In this document: positions 27,325 through 41,321 of the stretch, piece by piece | Layout: every line of letters starts with the position of its first letter | Numbering within the stretch: position 1 is the first letter of the stretch | Assembly (NCBI GenBank): GCA_008711295.1 | Contig: VUYV01000037.1 | Span: 192,035 to 256,034, forward strand | Direction: 5' to 3' | From: Anarhynchus alexandrinus | Lineage: Eukaryota; Chordata; Aves; Charadriiformes; Charadriidae | Length of the DNA stretch: 64,000 nucleotides | Made by a program: the position numbers and the translations under genes | The notes under the pieces: generated by a model | What the model was told of the DNA's origin: nothing | Database searches by the model: none | What the model saw: the letters and a program-made list of their open reading frames with translations, nothing else

Positions 27325-27406
27325 ACCAAAAAGATAAGTTGACCAGTGGAGTTTATTAAAGTTGTTCTCATCAGGAACAAAAATTAAGCTAGTCCGATTT
27401 GGTTTT
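27325..27406 (-). CDS. Possible coding exon (82 bases) further along the same gene
   Basis: The minus strand carries a strong donor core (TTTTTGGT then gtgagtac) and an acceptor ending gtgctaaag. Twenty-seven complete codons encode KPNRTSLIFVPDENN then FNKLHWSTYLFG, which reads like the edge of a folded domain. One leading base completes an Arg codon with the two spare bases of the candidate exon at 31.7 kb. The exon ends on a codon boundary. T at the last exon base is unusual for a donor. A stop occurs just upstream in frame. Family not recognised. Confidence is limited because splice-like signals are frequent in 64 kb and no transcript is available. Confidence 0.35.
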
Positions 27407-30400
27407 CTTTAGCACCATGGAAGCCACATGGTTTGCAAACAAACAAAACCCCCAAATCTTACAGAAAGGTCTTGGGCTGCATGGAATGCTGAAGACATGC
27501 AAACTGCTCTAAGTGAGACAGACACAATAAATGACACGAAAATGAAACAAACAAAAAACCAACCAAACAAAAACCCTCCAACATTCACATGCACAAAACC
27601 CACAAATAAACCCCACCAACCTGCAAGTGTAAGTTGTTTCTTAGGATCTGAAAGGAAACACACAAACACCATAAAAGGAGATCAGAAGAACTGCGTTTAA
27701 AAGGGAATACATGTTTGATTTGAGGATGAATCAAGTGGGGAAAAGGAAATTATGTCTTCACAAACTATAACTATGCATTGTAAAACTGAACATCTGGCAT
27801 CCCTAAGTTACAGGTTAAGACCAAGAATGTTAATGCACTATTGGATAAGTTTGTTCTTCAGGTGTTCCACAGGAGATTACTGAGGAAACGGTTCCTGAAC
27901 CCTGATTCTCTTAAAGATCCTCCTCATGCAATGGAATACACTTGGAAGGCTGAGAAGTCACCCTGGGAATGGAAACAGAAACACCTCCACCCATGCTGTC
28001 AGGGTAGCCAGCTTTATAGCTCACTGTGTGGTATTTGGGGAAGTAGCCTTACATACGTCCAAATCATATTCTGTGCTCAACTCAGGCACACAGATATGGA
28101 AAGTTAGATAGTACGATTATTCCATTAGCACGTCGCAAATTCTTGAAATCCAGTGGTTTCTGCTTTCCTTCAGAGGAAAAGATGACAAAGCTCATAGCTG
28201 CAGAAGAATGTTTAAAAACGTAAGTCACATGCATGGGAATTAAAACCCAGAAAGTTGAAAAAGCATCCTTGTTCAACTTCATTAAAAAGAAGGACACATG
28301 GGTAAGCAACTGTGTTCTTGGATGCCTGGTTTTTTGCGTTGGGTTTCATTGGGGCTTTTGTTTTTTTTTTGTTTTTTTCCCCCCCCCCCCCCAGTGTTTG
28401 GAACTGTGCTAGAACGAGAAGGTTAAGCTGCCCACTGTATCACTATGCCATTCAGAGGCTAGGATAAAGCTGTAACACAGCTTACAAGCCATATTCATCA
28501 TTGTACCCCAACCTATTTGTAATAAAATTATATAGGCCATTGAAACTGCCCTCCTCATCTGCTGAGGAAGGACCAGCGTGTATCAAAGGATGACATGGAA
28601 ACTCCTGGCCTCCTGCTATAGAAAAGTGTCAGGCACAAAGCAAAATCCTTGGCCAGAGTTTGATGGAACCATGAAGAAATGTAGAGAAAAACACTGGGAA
28701 GGGCTCAGATTTCAATTCTATAACCTCAGTACCTGGGGGGGAGGGGAGAGGGGCAGAATTTTCAAGCCTCCCATTTAGTATGCAATATAAAAAATATGTA
28801 TATAGTAAATAACATATATATGTTTTTTTATTTATGTACACACACATATAACCTGAACAAACAAGAGACTGCAAAAGAAGGAAATTTAAGCTTTCTGTGA
28901 AATTTGTTATACTGCTACTTTATCCTCCACGAGCCACCTTTTTTTTTGGTTAAATTGTCCAGCCCTCACATGCAAAACAGCAACCCACATGTTATTTAAA
29001 AAAAAAAATAAATAATTTTAAAAAGCAATACACTGATGTCTAATTAATTCTAAAAACAATAGTAACATGGGACATTTCAACTCCAACACAGACTCACATG
29101 TACCCCTTTATTATTCCGAACAATACTCATTTCAAAATCTCATCTGGATTTCTTTAACTACATACATTTTAACTGGATTGTCTCAAATTAAAAAACTTTG
29201 CACTGCCAAACTGCTATTTACTATACAAAATGGAGAAAGTGTTTGTGCACAAAATTGCTTTAGGAGCAAATATTCTTTCCCTAAGTACATGTTCCTAAAA
29301 GCAGCAATATAAAACTGACATTTTCTGACTTAGCAGATGATCTCCGTGTCAGTGCTCACTTTAACGACAGAAAGAGTTTTTTTAGTTCTTAGTCCCATTA
29401 CCACTGCTGAGCCAACAGAACAACAAGCGGATAAACGGATCGCAGCCTCAGCTCTGCGTCACCAAAGCTACCCGCCAGGTTTTGTCTGCAAGACCAGTTT
29501 CTGTGCCTGTGACCCGTTTCCCTTTCTCCCAGGATGGCAGAGCTGCCAGACAAGGCAGAATCAGGCCTAAAATTAACTTTATCAAGCACAGTAAAACCCC
29601 AGGAAGAACGCAATTAAGTTGTGTTGAGCAGGACAAACGACGCACATTCCTATCATTCTTCCAGCTTTTGCATTCAGCCAGATTTGTCACAGAAACCCCA
29701 CAACCAGCCTGCAGCCTGACAAGCCTTTTTCATATGAGAACCCTGAATATACCGGGAATTCCTGAGCGGTCTCTTCTATCTCCCACTGGCGTGCTTCCTG
29801 AGTTGGTCCACACACCAGCCACCTTCAAGACACATTTCTAATTTTGCAGAAGCGTTTTGGTGGAATGGACAGACTGACAGGTGTGCAAAATCACTGCAGC
29901 ACTCCTACATCAGGAACTATAACTACACCATTTAAGAAGCTAAAGTAACTGTGACTCTAGGTGGTTAGTGCTTGGGAGTACAATTTATCTCTCGAGGCTC
30001 ATTCGTGCTACATTCAGCTCAACAGGGTCTTTATCCTTATTCAATTTTCTTTTAATTCCAAAAATAAATTGGGAAAAGCATGAACGTACCCTCATAACAG
30101 AAAGAAAGAAATAAAATTAATGATTAAATCTTCTCCATTGTTTTGTTTTTAAATCACCTGACAGACTTTAGTATAAAAAAATTAGAGCTCTTTTACAAGA
30201 GACTGGGAAACAGTATAGTGAAGAGAAAAATTATGACTATTAATTCTTCTTAATCCTACAGACCACTATTAAATACTGAATGATGATGCACAAGGGGAAA
30301 AAAGGAAGTATAAAAAAATTTTGTTAAATTCTCACAACTCAACAAAATCTTGAAGCAAAAACACCACCAAAAAGCTCCAAAACACCAAAGCAAAAAAACC

Positions 30401-31656
30401 CTACTCCACCAACCATAGTGCAGCAAAAGACTCAACACTAAAATACCTTTTCCTATGTTGTAGCTGTCAGTTTTAAAAAAAAAAAACAACACAACTACAA
30501 TGGCTACTTCTATTTTCACACCTTGTGATCAACCAGATTATAAAAGATGGTCTAAATAACAGGCCCAGATGTTAAAAATATATACACACACACCCCCTGG
30601 CAATTTAACAGTAAAAAATTATTTTGCCCCCAACATGCTGTTCCAGCATCAGCTAACAGCTTTGCAGTCTCTTATTTCCTGGTGTACAAAAATAAATAAA
30701 ATCTCAGAAGTGTTGCCCTAACAGTTATCTTCAATTTTTATTGGCTAAACTTCCCACAGAAGCCCTAAAGTGNCTCTGAGAATCAAGAAAAGTAGAGAAA
30801 CGTGTACCAAATAAGTTGCAGGAAAAAATTTTTTTTTTCCAGTTAGTTTAGACAAGACTTGGTTTTCAGCAGTGCTACATTTACTGACATTGTTGTGTAT
30901 ATTTAGGAGACTGTGTGCATACCCTGTATCAGGCTTTCCATTAAAGCCAGTAGCTATACACAGAGAGCAGCAGGATTAACCCACATACAATAAGGTTACA
31001 ATCAAGGGAAATGGCAGGAAAAGAAAATTATCCTTTTCCAAACATACCTGGTGTGTTTGTATCCATATACATTTTCAATATACCAGCTCTGACAGAGCCC
31101 ATGGTTTTACTAAAGCACAACACCCGAGTAAGATTTCTGATCCAAACTAATTGGAAGGAAAGTAGGGACTCTCACAGTGAGGCTGCACTTCTTCCCAACC
31201 CCTCTCCAGTCTGATTTTTGTCTCAAAATGGGAGACCCTGCATTTAAATTAAGGAAATAAAGATATTTTTCTAAGTATGATCACAAGTCCACAGAGATGT
31301 ATTTAAAAACAGACTTACAGGAGTTTTAGAATAAAGCTGGTTTCTTTAAAGATAAAAAATTACCCTAGTTGCTTTTCCTATTTCATCTCAAGAATACAAC
31401 ATTAAAACTATACCACAATACCAAGTTTTACACACAGATTACATAAACTTGCTATAAATGTATAGATTTGCAATGCTCTGCGATCTTTGATGATTTTCAT
31501 CCAAGTGTACCTTCAGTTACATTTTCAGTCCTTTCCTTTCTCTTCAGGTCCATGGAAATTACGCAGAAAAGGTAATAGCTCAATTTTCAGGGCAGCCCTC
31601 ACATAAATTTGGGTGCCATAAAAAGGAGATGTGCTGGGATGGAAGCATCATCTTAC
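27407..31656. other. No supported gene; intron-like
   Basis: Unique AT-rich sequence with the T/C homopolymer at 28.36 kb and a single N at 30,773. ORFs in the less AT-rich part at 29.3-29.8 kb overlap in opposite strands and have no recognisable content. Confidence 0.55.
28356..28392. repeat. T-run and C14 homopolymer tract
   Basis: T-runs interrupted by single G are followed by 14 C at 28,379-28,392. The strand is all-pyrimidine apart from one or two G, so it is error-prone in sequencing and length may be wrong. Confidence 0.9.
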
Positions 31657-31897
31657 CGTGAATCAAGTGAGCTTTGCTGGCAAGAAGTCAGGTAGGGTAG
31701 ATGCCTATGTAGGGTCTCATGGCTTTCCCAAAAGCTTTTCCTATTTAGATCCATGAAAATGCATCTGTTTGGATGCCCGTCAGTGACAGTGCCCACCCCT
31801 TTGAAGAGCCAGCTGTATGAGGAAAACTTTCCTCCACAGGAATCCTCAAGGAAGCATACTCTCTCAGTAGGCACCACTCCACACTCTTCCCCAGATT
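31657..31897 (-). CDS. Possible coding exon (241 bases) further along the same gene
   Basis: The minus strand has a near-consensus donor (TTCACG then gtaaga) and a moderate acceptor (ttattaagatccag). The frame between them is open for about 79 codons and encodes a cysteine- and aromatic-rich peptide with ECGVVPTERVCFLEDSCGG, SYSWLFKGVGTV and MDLNRKSFWESHETLHR. A stop lies just upstream of the acceptor in the same frame, so the reading frame is confined to the proposed exon. It ends with two spare bases (CG). The candidate at 27,406 starts with one base (A), giving an Arg codon and an open frame. Membership of the gene at 43-50 kb is inferred only from strand and order. It could also be a chance ORF. 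Confidence 0.35.
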
Positions 31898-34800
31898 CTG
31901 GATCTTAATAAGGGAATCTTGTTATGTTCAGTGCTGCAGGTCATAATTGGCTTTTGTTGTAAAAATTAAGAGGCCACGTGAGAGTGGACCCAGCGCTGGA
32001 GGTGTTGAGAGGGCTCTACTCCAGTATCTATCTACCTGGCACCCCACAACATCCATCCCAGTCCAGCTCTCTAGAAAACAAGGGACAACACTGGCTAACT
32101 CCTCTGCAAAGAGTCCCAGCAACGCAGTAAAATAAGGAGTGTTAGGTGTCAGCTAGAGATTATTATTCTCCATTGCCAAATTACGTATTTGTTTCTGTAC
32201 TGTACAATAGAAAGCAGCTTTAAATTCACCGCAGGAGTAGCCTTTTATGATGTCAAAAATTTAATGATTATTAGTTACCCAAAATTAGTTTCACCATAAC
32301 ATAAAAGTTGTCAGTTACAAATCATTTGGAAAACAATTCAAACTTACGAAGGATAAAAAAAAAAAATCCCCCTTTTTTTTTTTAATTTAAGAAATACTTG
32401 TCTTGGGTCCTTAATTGCTTTGTGCAATCACTCAGAGATACAAGTATTTATTTTAGTATGTAATTACAGAAAGCATCTATATAAGCACTTTCTCCCCTCC
32501 TCCTAAAAGACATTTACAGATACCACAGAGCTGTTTCTTAAACAACATTATTAACTGGAAGGCTGACAGAGAACTGAAGCAACCCTTATGGGCTGAGGGA
32601 CAACAGTTTTCCCCTCCATCAATACCACACACAAACCAACTCAACCACTATCATCCATCAGTCCTGTACCTCTTCCTTAGCTTGTCTTCCAACACCATGA
32701 GCATCCCCAGAGTATTAAAGAAAACCACCCAAAATATCATGTCTGCCTTGGGAGACAGATGCAGCAGCTGGTCACAACCCTGACAACAATTTCAGTAACT
32801 ACTGGATTTTTATTAAGAGTTTCAGAAAAGCTACTTTTTAAAGTCTATGAGGCAGTGCCTTTATCTCAATTTCACCTGTTCAGTAAAGATTTCCTTACTC
32901 TGAAAGACAGTCAAGCTACTTAGGATGGGATGCTGTTGCCTAAAACCAGGCCTTCAGTGCCTGTGAGCATGTGAGAAGCACTAGAGCACCCAAGACCTTC
33001 CCAGGGGCTGGCAGATATGCCAGTGGACCCCCAGAAGACACTCACCCTTCTGGAGCAGCAGCTGGAGGCTGGGCAGAACACCTGGCTGGCCAATCTATAA
33101 CCTGAGGGCAGGAAAACAAATGCCACCCTTCACAGCAGTGTATTTACACCCTGCTTCCCCCTCCTGTGGTCACCAACTTGTGAGCACTTACATTTTGGCT
33201 CCATTTCAAATGCGCAAGTCATCCCTGAAGTCAACAGAAGGGAGCTTTGGTGGAGAAGCTATGCCTATGTGTAAATATTCTCAAGATCAACACTTAAGAG
33301 CTGTGGCCTTTGAGCTCTCACTTGTTGCAGCACTCCTGTTGACCTTGTGAAACTTTAGTGAGACAGGCTGCACACAGAAGTCCCTGTCACACAAGCTAAA
33401 ATTTTTTTGCAGAATCTTTCAGCAGAAAGTGCAAACCAATAATAATAAAAATTATTAGTAGTATTATAAAAAGGATAAAGACCATGGGACGAAGAACAGA
33501 CTCATTTTGTCTTGAAAAAAAAAATAATTAGGATAGCCAATTCTTTGTTCTGCCACAGCCTCTTATTTGAGGGCAGAAAGGCAGGGAAAACTGGCTATAA
33601 AAATCCTGATTTCACAGAGGCTGCCCCAGAAGAGGAGAGTCATAGGGGTGCTCAGCATACTCTTGAATATCACACCTTGGTGCGTAGCCAAGAGATATGC
33701 AAAAGCCAAAACACAGCATGCTAGGAGTTGCCCAAAGGCAACTCTAACAGGGATGAGCTCCAAGTAGTTCCAAAAACGCATCAGGAGAAACTACCTTTGC
33801 TCTACGTGCTGCTCCAGGGCCAAGCACAGGCACAAACTGCACAGCTGGACAAGTTATCACTGCTGTTAAAATGGGAATCAATTACTTTTTCTTTAGAGGT
33901 ACATGTATGAAACTTTCACTGAGGGAGCTGAGCCTGCATGTTAATGCCAGACTTAGCCATGAAGGCTCTTTGGTGATTTTATACTGATTTTTTTTTACTG
34001 TATTTCTGTCTTAAGACAATGCTGTAATACTCAAATCCTTTTCCTAACGCACATTTTGAAGTTACAGCGTGTTCTGCAGACTTTGCATGGCAATGCACTT
34101 GTATCGTCTCATAATTAACTGTAATTACTATACGATCATTTCCAGACTTAAATGTAGTTAACCATTAACCTGTATTTGTAGACTGTATTTGCTGAACAGC
34201 ATGGTATGTTCCTTCACTCGCCAACGCTATGTAATCGTGCAGTTATAGACCTTATCAGAGTGGTCAACTAAAATAGTTTTTGCAAGGGTGGAAGGAAAGG
34301 CCACAGATATCTAAATTTTTTATATATATAAACATTTTTTAATAAAAGAATGCATTTTTTATACAACTGTCAGAAAACAAAAATAAATGAACATGGGAGT
34401 GCTAATTTTCATGCTTTCTGGACAAAACCCCTCAAACCTCCAGTTCCAGTTCTTGTGCCTATATTAGCATAGGAAAAAGTGGCATCAAGACAACTCTTCA
34501 AGTTTTCAGCTGGATTTCCTTACTATGCCTGATCTGTATATGTAGATGTCTATTACACACACAAAAAAAAAAGCATACTTTGAGCCTCCAACATAGTATA
34601 AATGTAATGTAGTTGTTTCTTCCATAATAATGAATGTACTGTTAACATATTTGCAAAGCAATTGCAGTAAGATTCAGCTGTTGTGAAAAAATAATACAAC
34701 AATATAGTGTGAAGAACACTATTCAGTATTTATTACCCATTCTAGCAGTACAGATAGTCAACAGCAGAATGCTAAGGATGACTGCAGAACCGTTGTATAC

Positions 34801-37800
34801 ACAAAATTATGCATATTGAATCTAGGGCTGGGGTTTTTTTTGTTTGTTTGGTTTTTTTTTTAAGTTATTAAAAAAGTAACACTTAACAGGTGTTAAGTGG
34901 AACTTGCACTGTATTCTATCACAAACTGAGGTGTTACAGACCTCTAGCAACTTTAAGAAAAGCACTTGATGCAGAAATATACCCCGAGACAAATTGAGAT
35001 AACCTGTCAATCAGACAGATGTAATGGCTATTATATTCAAATAAGTATTAAGTACTGTATTTGAAGACTGTTTTGCTGCTCCTTTACATTTGAGATGGAA
35101 CAAGAGAAACAATTTAGAAATTCAGAATACGCATCAACTAGTTGCCATCAGGACCCTACTTCCACACAGGACCTGCTGCAGCCCATCTCAGGCTGTAAAA
35201 GCCCTGCTACAAGCAGTTCATCTCTTTGGAAACTCAATCAACTTTCAACTGCTTGAGAAAGACTCCTGGCTGCCAACTTGGCCAGTGTGAGGTGCTACTT
35301 TGAGGTCTCTAGCACTACCTTATGCAGAGTTTCTGCTGCAACCTCAGTTAGGGAACCAAAGTTTATTAAATAAACACAGATTCTTTATCCTCTTTACTGC
35401 ACATGCAAAAAGCAAATGTGTGATCTTGTCTAGCTCGATGCATTGGCATAACCCATAAGTAGATTGTTTAGTTGCAAATTACCTGGAAATGCTACGCTGG
35501 AAAGGAGACAGACTGAGATTATGACTGACTTCAAAGGATTCTCAGTAAACCAGTGAAATTAGCAGCAGTATCATCCTAAAATGAGGTATTAGTATTAACA
35601 ACTGCTATTTAAGTATTCCAGCACTCTTTTCCCATAGGTTTCCTGTTCTGAAGGCCAGGAAGGGTAAAGAAGATGGTAGAAGTTTGTTCACCCTGGTTGG
35701 GGAGGACTTCTTATGCACCATAGGGTGGCCTAGGCAGTTGCTACACAATGCACGGGAACAGGCTTTTATGCCAAATCCAATTCTCAGCAGTACAAAAAGC
35801 ATTCATCGTAAAGCAGCTTTGGGAGGATGAGGAAATCTAATCCTAGAGGGAGCCCCTGTGCCCATGTACAATAGAAATCCCACCCACACCAAAACAATTT
35901 TCTGGATGCACATCAAAAGAACATACCCTCTTCAGAACGAAAACTAACTACACCCGTCTCAGAACTGTCTCAATATTGGAACTAGGAAACAAAACCTGAC
36001 TTTTAAAACTGATGCTGGGAAAGAGTCCAGTTGTAAGAAACTTCATGAAACCACTAGTACAATATTCCCTGCGCTTCAGCTGACAGCAATACAGGTATAG
36101 ACCTATGCAAAATACAAGGTTAAGGGATGAAAACACCCTGGGTTTTTGGAGGACCAATTCAAAGTTTTAGAAGTTCTTGTTTTAAGACACATTCAGTTTA
36201 TAGCTATCTAATCCAATACATAAATGAAAAATACACACTTCTTTCAAAGGCATCTGCAAACAGTCCTCAACAGGATTTCAAGTTTACAATTAAATCTTGT
36301 TTCATAATCAAATGCTTGTACTTGAGGGGAAAACTGTTGGAAGTCGGTAAGAAATATCTGACGCTTTACTAGTAACTTGTGTAAGTAAAACTGCAGTACA
36401 ACCTTGTCTCAAACAAAAATTCTCTTCATTCAAAAAAGTTTCTCAGGCTCTGAAGGAGTTTGTTTTGCGGATTTTTCCCCCCCCCTCAATAAACACAATG
36501 CAACACTCATTATCTGTCTTAGCCTGACCATTCTCAGTACTCCCTTCCCTGGGTCTTCGCACAACAAGACATAACACTGTGAAAATTTACTATACTATGG
36601 GTTGGAACAAAGAGATATCAAAGAGACTGGCTATTCTACCACCACACGATAGTAAATGAACAAGGAAGCAGCAGAAAGGTAGGCAGGCAAGCACAGAGAG
36701 TCCTGCGAGCCAGAGGTCTGCAGAGGGATGACAGCACCTTGCTCAGCCTTTTCCCTGCTGCTGTCAGCGCTGCTGCTTGATTCAATTCAGCCACTTGAGA
36801 GAGGAAGTTGAATGTAAAATATACCACCATCACTTGTGCTCCCGACTGCTGCAGCAGCCCAAATAATTCTTGAAATGCCAGATCCCCTCACAGCTGATAA
36901 CCTGTACACATGCCAGCACATCACTTGGGGCCCAGGAGAACGAGAAGAGGGACCTGGCAGAGGCAGGGGAGATAGGACCAGCACGCATGCATGCCTCTCC
37001 CTTTGCATAGTTCTAAATGAAATTACATCTCTCATGTCATTTTCACTTCCAGATTAGCTCAAGCATGGTAAATTTCCAATTCAGCTCGTTCACCTCACTT
37101 TGATCCATGCTACATGCTGCCTACTATTCTATCTACAACCATCACTGATAGCAGCAGGAAAAATAGAGTAAATCCAACAATAAAACACTTTTAAGAGTGA
37201 GAAGTTAATGGGAACTACAGGATTATGTTGTGTGTGTGGGGTTTCTTTCTTTTAATTTTTTTTTTCTTTTACTAGTCTGATATTAATATGCTGCAACATA
37301 ATTATTACTAATAATTTTATTTCTCTTGCTGCACCTAAGAGATTAAAACACAGAATTCACCCAAACCAAGTTAAAATAGATGGTGATCAGCTTCCTCCCT
37401 AGCCTTGCCCCTGAATCTTCCTCCTTGACTTTTCAATTAACAAGGCAAGGGATCTCCTTAGAACTAGCTTTTAAGTAAATAGATAAAAATATGGAATTCT
37501 CAGAAAGCAAGTTAAACAGAAAATGCAGTGTAACAAATAAAATAATGAAGCAGCAGCAAGATGGATGGAAATGATTTAAGCAAATGCCAAAAACCAGTTT
37601 CCTTATTTCAGTATTTCTCATCAGTTTTATCACACTTCATTTACAAATCATTAGTCTAGTTTTAAATTATGGGTCATGCAGTTTCCCTTTAGAACAGTAT
37701 GAAATTGCTATAGCATGGCTTCTAAATTTACAAATCCCGAAGTACGGGATCTCGGGGCAGAAAAGAAGGTAGGGAGGAAGGGAAGAATGCCTATGCATGT

Positions 37801-39149
37801 ACATCAAGGTATGCATATTTTGAATGTGAGAGAGCAAGCGAGAGGATGTTTGCATATATATGAAGAACTGTATGTATTACATACACATCCTACATGCATA
37901 AATAGAAAGTAACTGAAAATCCCATAACAGCTGCTTTTATATCATGTCTTTGTGACACAACCAAAGAACTGAACTCCAACATGCCTCTGGGTACACATAA
38001 CCCTCAAAAGGGACAGAGGTTTGGGTCAAGAAAATTTTAGTCCTGGCTAACAAAGACTCAATGCAGAATTGCATTTTTGGAAGCTAATTCACAAGGGGTT
38101 TTGGACTTATCAACAGGTCTTACATATTTAAAAGAGAAAATGGAAAACTTCAGCTGAAGAAAACTTCCAAACATGACAGAAGTGGAAAGGGTGGTACACC
38201 TGACCCCTACTTAAAAGTAGATATATACTTTGTGCACTAAATTTAAAAATGGCACTAGCACTATGTTTACAATGAACACTGACACACTCAAACATTATGA
38301 CTTCAAAGAATAATATAAAATCTTCACGGATCAAGCCCTAATTCAGGGCTAATTCTCATCTCTATGAGATTCTTCGCTGACAAAACCAATATTGAAAAAC
38401 AATAAATATCATCAGCCATGTGCACTATTGTTTTATCCAGCACATACTTTGCACCAGGAACTGGTTATATTTAATAGCAACTAATGATTCATTATTAGAC
38501 CTCAGAAATAAAAATGGATGTCAGAGAAACACATGGAGCAACAACAGTACCATCTCATCATCTAATTACCTTGACAAAGTGACTATATGCTTAGCACAGA
38601 CACTGGCAAATACATGTTTACGAAACTGAAGCATCGTTTACGCTGTCCCTAAATGACAGGAAAATTATTTAATCCTGAGCATTTCAGGGTGAGTGGACCC
38701 TCTGAGTATGCAGTGAAATCTGTAGAGAGTTTGTGAAAATTCTGTCTGTGCCTCAATTTCAATAGTCTGTTCAAATTTTTTCCAGCCTAATGGGATTCAT
38801 CCATCCATCTACAAGACGCAAAAGAAGCAAAGATAGCATTATGTTGCTGCTGGCCTGGGTGGAGTTTATTGTGGGTTTTCTTTTTTTGAAAGATTGCAAA
38901 GTAAGAGTTGTAACAGTAGAGATTGACACAAAACCAGACATCACTTGTAGTCTAGTCAAGAAGTCATATAACTTGTAAAATTAGCTTCTTCACATGTTCA
39001 TTGCCTCAATAAATCCATCCTGACCGTAAGCAGGTCTGGACCTTTGTTTTGCAAATGCTTACAAAGTACAAATCAACAAACCTCACAAATTTATGATTTC
39101 CAGGGGTATATATAGTCTTGTAACTACTTCAACTCAGACTAAAAAACAC

Positions 39150-39310
39150 GTTAATTCTTCCTTCAGTTGCGAGATACATAACCCGTTTATTTTGGTGCAT
39201 CTCATTCAGTACGGACCAAGAACAGCCCTCTCCCTCCCGTACCAGCTCGTCACCTCCACAGCTTTTTTCAGCTCCGAGTTTACATACCAGCAGGCTGAAG
39301 GAGTCATCTA
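39150..39310. other. Local CpG-rich patch in AT-rich sequence
   Basis: Seven CpG fall within about 135 bases (39,149-39,285), while the flanks have almost none. A 33-codon ORF (39,206-39,307, minus strand; starts MTPSACWYVNSELKK) fills most of it. It could be a conserved non-coding element, an exon, or an inserted fragment. The sequence alone does not decide. Confidence 0.4.
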
Positions 39311-40510
39311 GTGGTCACAGATAATTCCTGCAGCCTCACCAGCTTCTGCGGTCTGGCTGTCAGGGCAAGACACAAGATTTTTGAACCCTTAAAGCACTCA
39401 CAGCACTGACAGCAGTCTGCTGGCAGGGGCTCCAGCTGAAGGTCCAGTATCTGAACCGTGATACAGTCCTATCAACCATGTTCATGATGTTCCATGTTCA
39501 AATTCCCTATCATGCCCTAAGCATTAGTTTCCCACTTCTGGCCCACGTCAAGGCCAAATTCAAGTTCTGTCCTTCTTAAACATGCTTGGGAGTAGACACA
39601 GCTGTGTTGTTTCTAACCCATATGTAGTTTGCTGTTCCTCTTCAGGGGCGGGCAAAGAGATATAGTGTCGTTACATGTGCAAAGCACCAGTTCAAGTGAC
39701 AGTCTTGCCCACCAATTAAAGAGCAAAGCAGCAGCACAGCAAGCTAAGAGATCTTACTTGCTTCCCATCCCTCCTCCACCAGAAACTTGCTGCGTAGGTT
39801 TGGACAAAGCACCTAAGTACTTAGGCAAGGTATCTCAGTCATAGAAGAACCATCTGCCTAATAACATGCAAAACTCAGTAAGAACGGTAATACATTAAAC
39901 AGGTATTCAAGGTACAATTTAAAATAACACTTTTATAAACAATATTAATATTAGTCTCCACGAACAGAGAATTGATAAAACATTACTAATTTTTAACACC
40001 TCCAGTGACATAAGCTCCAGAAATTTAAGGCCGTATTATTTCATTTGAAAACCTCAAATATTCATCCCTCAGATGAATGGTCATTTCAGCTATATTAGAA
40101 GTAAAAAAGTGAAAAATCAGTATTGATTTTTTACCTAAACACCTTAGTTTGAAACAAACTTGGATTCCGATCCATTCTTGTTACTTTGTGTTAATTTGTG
40201 TCACCTGTTGAGCAACTGAACTGCAGGCACCTGACCACTAAGAGCAAGATTGTCTTAAGTTACTTTTTGTTTCTGAAAATCACTTTGCTGCAACACTAAT
40301 GCCAGGCTCTGGAAGAAAGTGTTGGTACTCTTCCTTCACAGAGCAGAGACTGCTATTTACATCTTGTCTTTTTAAATGCTTGTACTATTGCTCAGAGGTG
40401 AATCTAATATAGTGAGCATCAGGTGATACCCTGCCCCTCCAAACTTCCTAACACACACACACTACCTATGCAGTTTAACATCTTATAACTTAATCTTAGC
40501 AGCATTAGCA

Positions 40511-40527
40511 CCCCTCCCCTCCCCCCC
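40511..40527 (-). other. Compact G-quadruplex motif on the minus strand
   Basis: The plus strand reads CCCC-T-CCCC-T-CCCCCCC. The last run can be split into two stacks. This gives a four-stack motif with single-base loops on the minus strand. Confidence 0.65.
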
Positions 40528-41321
40528 AATCAGGAACTATAGGTTCTTCAGATGTCTCATGGATGAGCCAAAAGACTTCCTTAAATTCATATTCAACCTC
40601 ACTGTGACTCAGCCTCTACATGCCTCAATCACCTCTGTCAGAAAGGTGTCACCTAGCTTTCTTCATCAATCCTATAAATCACTTGGGCAATTCAAGTGAA
40701 AAGTGCTATAAAAGCGCAAATTATCATTACGGTATTGTTAAGGAGCTCTGACCTATTTCAAGCTGAAGGTGGAAAACAGTGGTACCAAAACTATACCAAC
40801 AGGTGAAAGAAAGAAAAATGAGCCTTGCAATCCTTAATGTCAGAGTTAGAGAAGGTTCCTTCAAAATAGTGTGGCATGAGCAGCAGCTAAGTGATGTTTA
40901 AAGCTAGTACTTGGCTCAGCCGCCCTCTGATCTCAGCAGGCAACACCTCCACCTTGCTTGTTCATGGGTCTAGCAAATTAAGTGTTGGTCAGATCTGCCT
41001 TACATGGAGGACCTGGAGAAAGACTGGCTCTAAAGCACATTTATTTCTGTAAGGTGAGGGACACCTTACCCTTTTATGTCAGTAAATCACCAAGAGCTGT
41101 TTCTTGCCACTCACTGCCCAGGGGCCCAGTCACAGAGGTGTCTGAAAGTCAGAAAAAAGTTCTGCAGCACTCTGAGGTTTGCACAAGCACACATCTATTT
41201 CCCTAGTTTTAAAACAGGCCTAATTTGTATTTTCAATAAAAATAATATTGATGTTCTGCAGTCTTAACTGGCCAACATCATATGAAGGGTAAGGCCACTC
41301 TTAAGACCTTCACACAAGTTT

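Larger units (their letters stand above)
31898..41321. other. No supported gene; intron-like
   Basis: AT-rich unique sequence. A CpG patch at 39.2 kb and a G-quadruplex motif at 40.5 kb are listed separately. If the candidate exons at 27-32 kb belong to the gene at 43-50 kb, missing exons must lie here, but none can be chosen with confidence. Confidence 0.5.

Noticed and set aside
38583..38668. Minus-strand segment between a good acceptor and gtaatt donor
   Set aside because: With the outer acceptor all three frames contain stops. With an inner acceptor only 33 bases remain.
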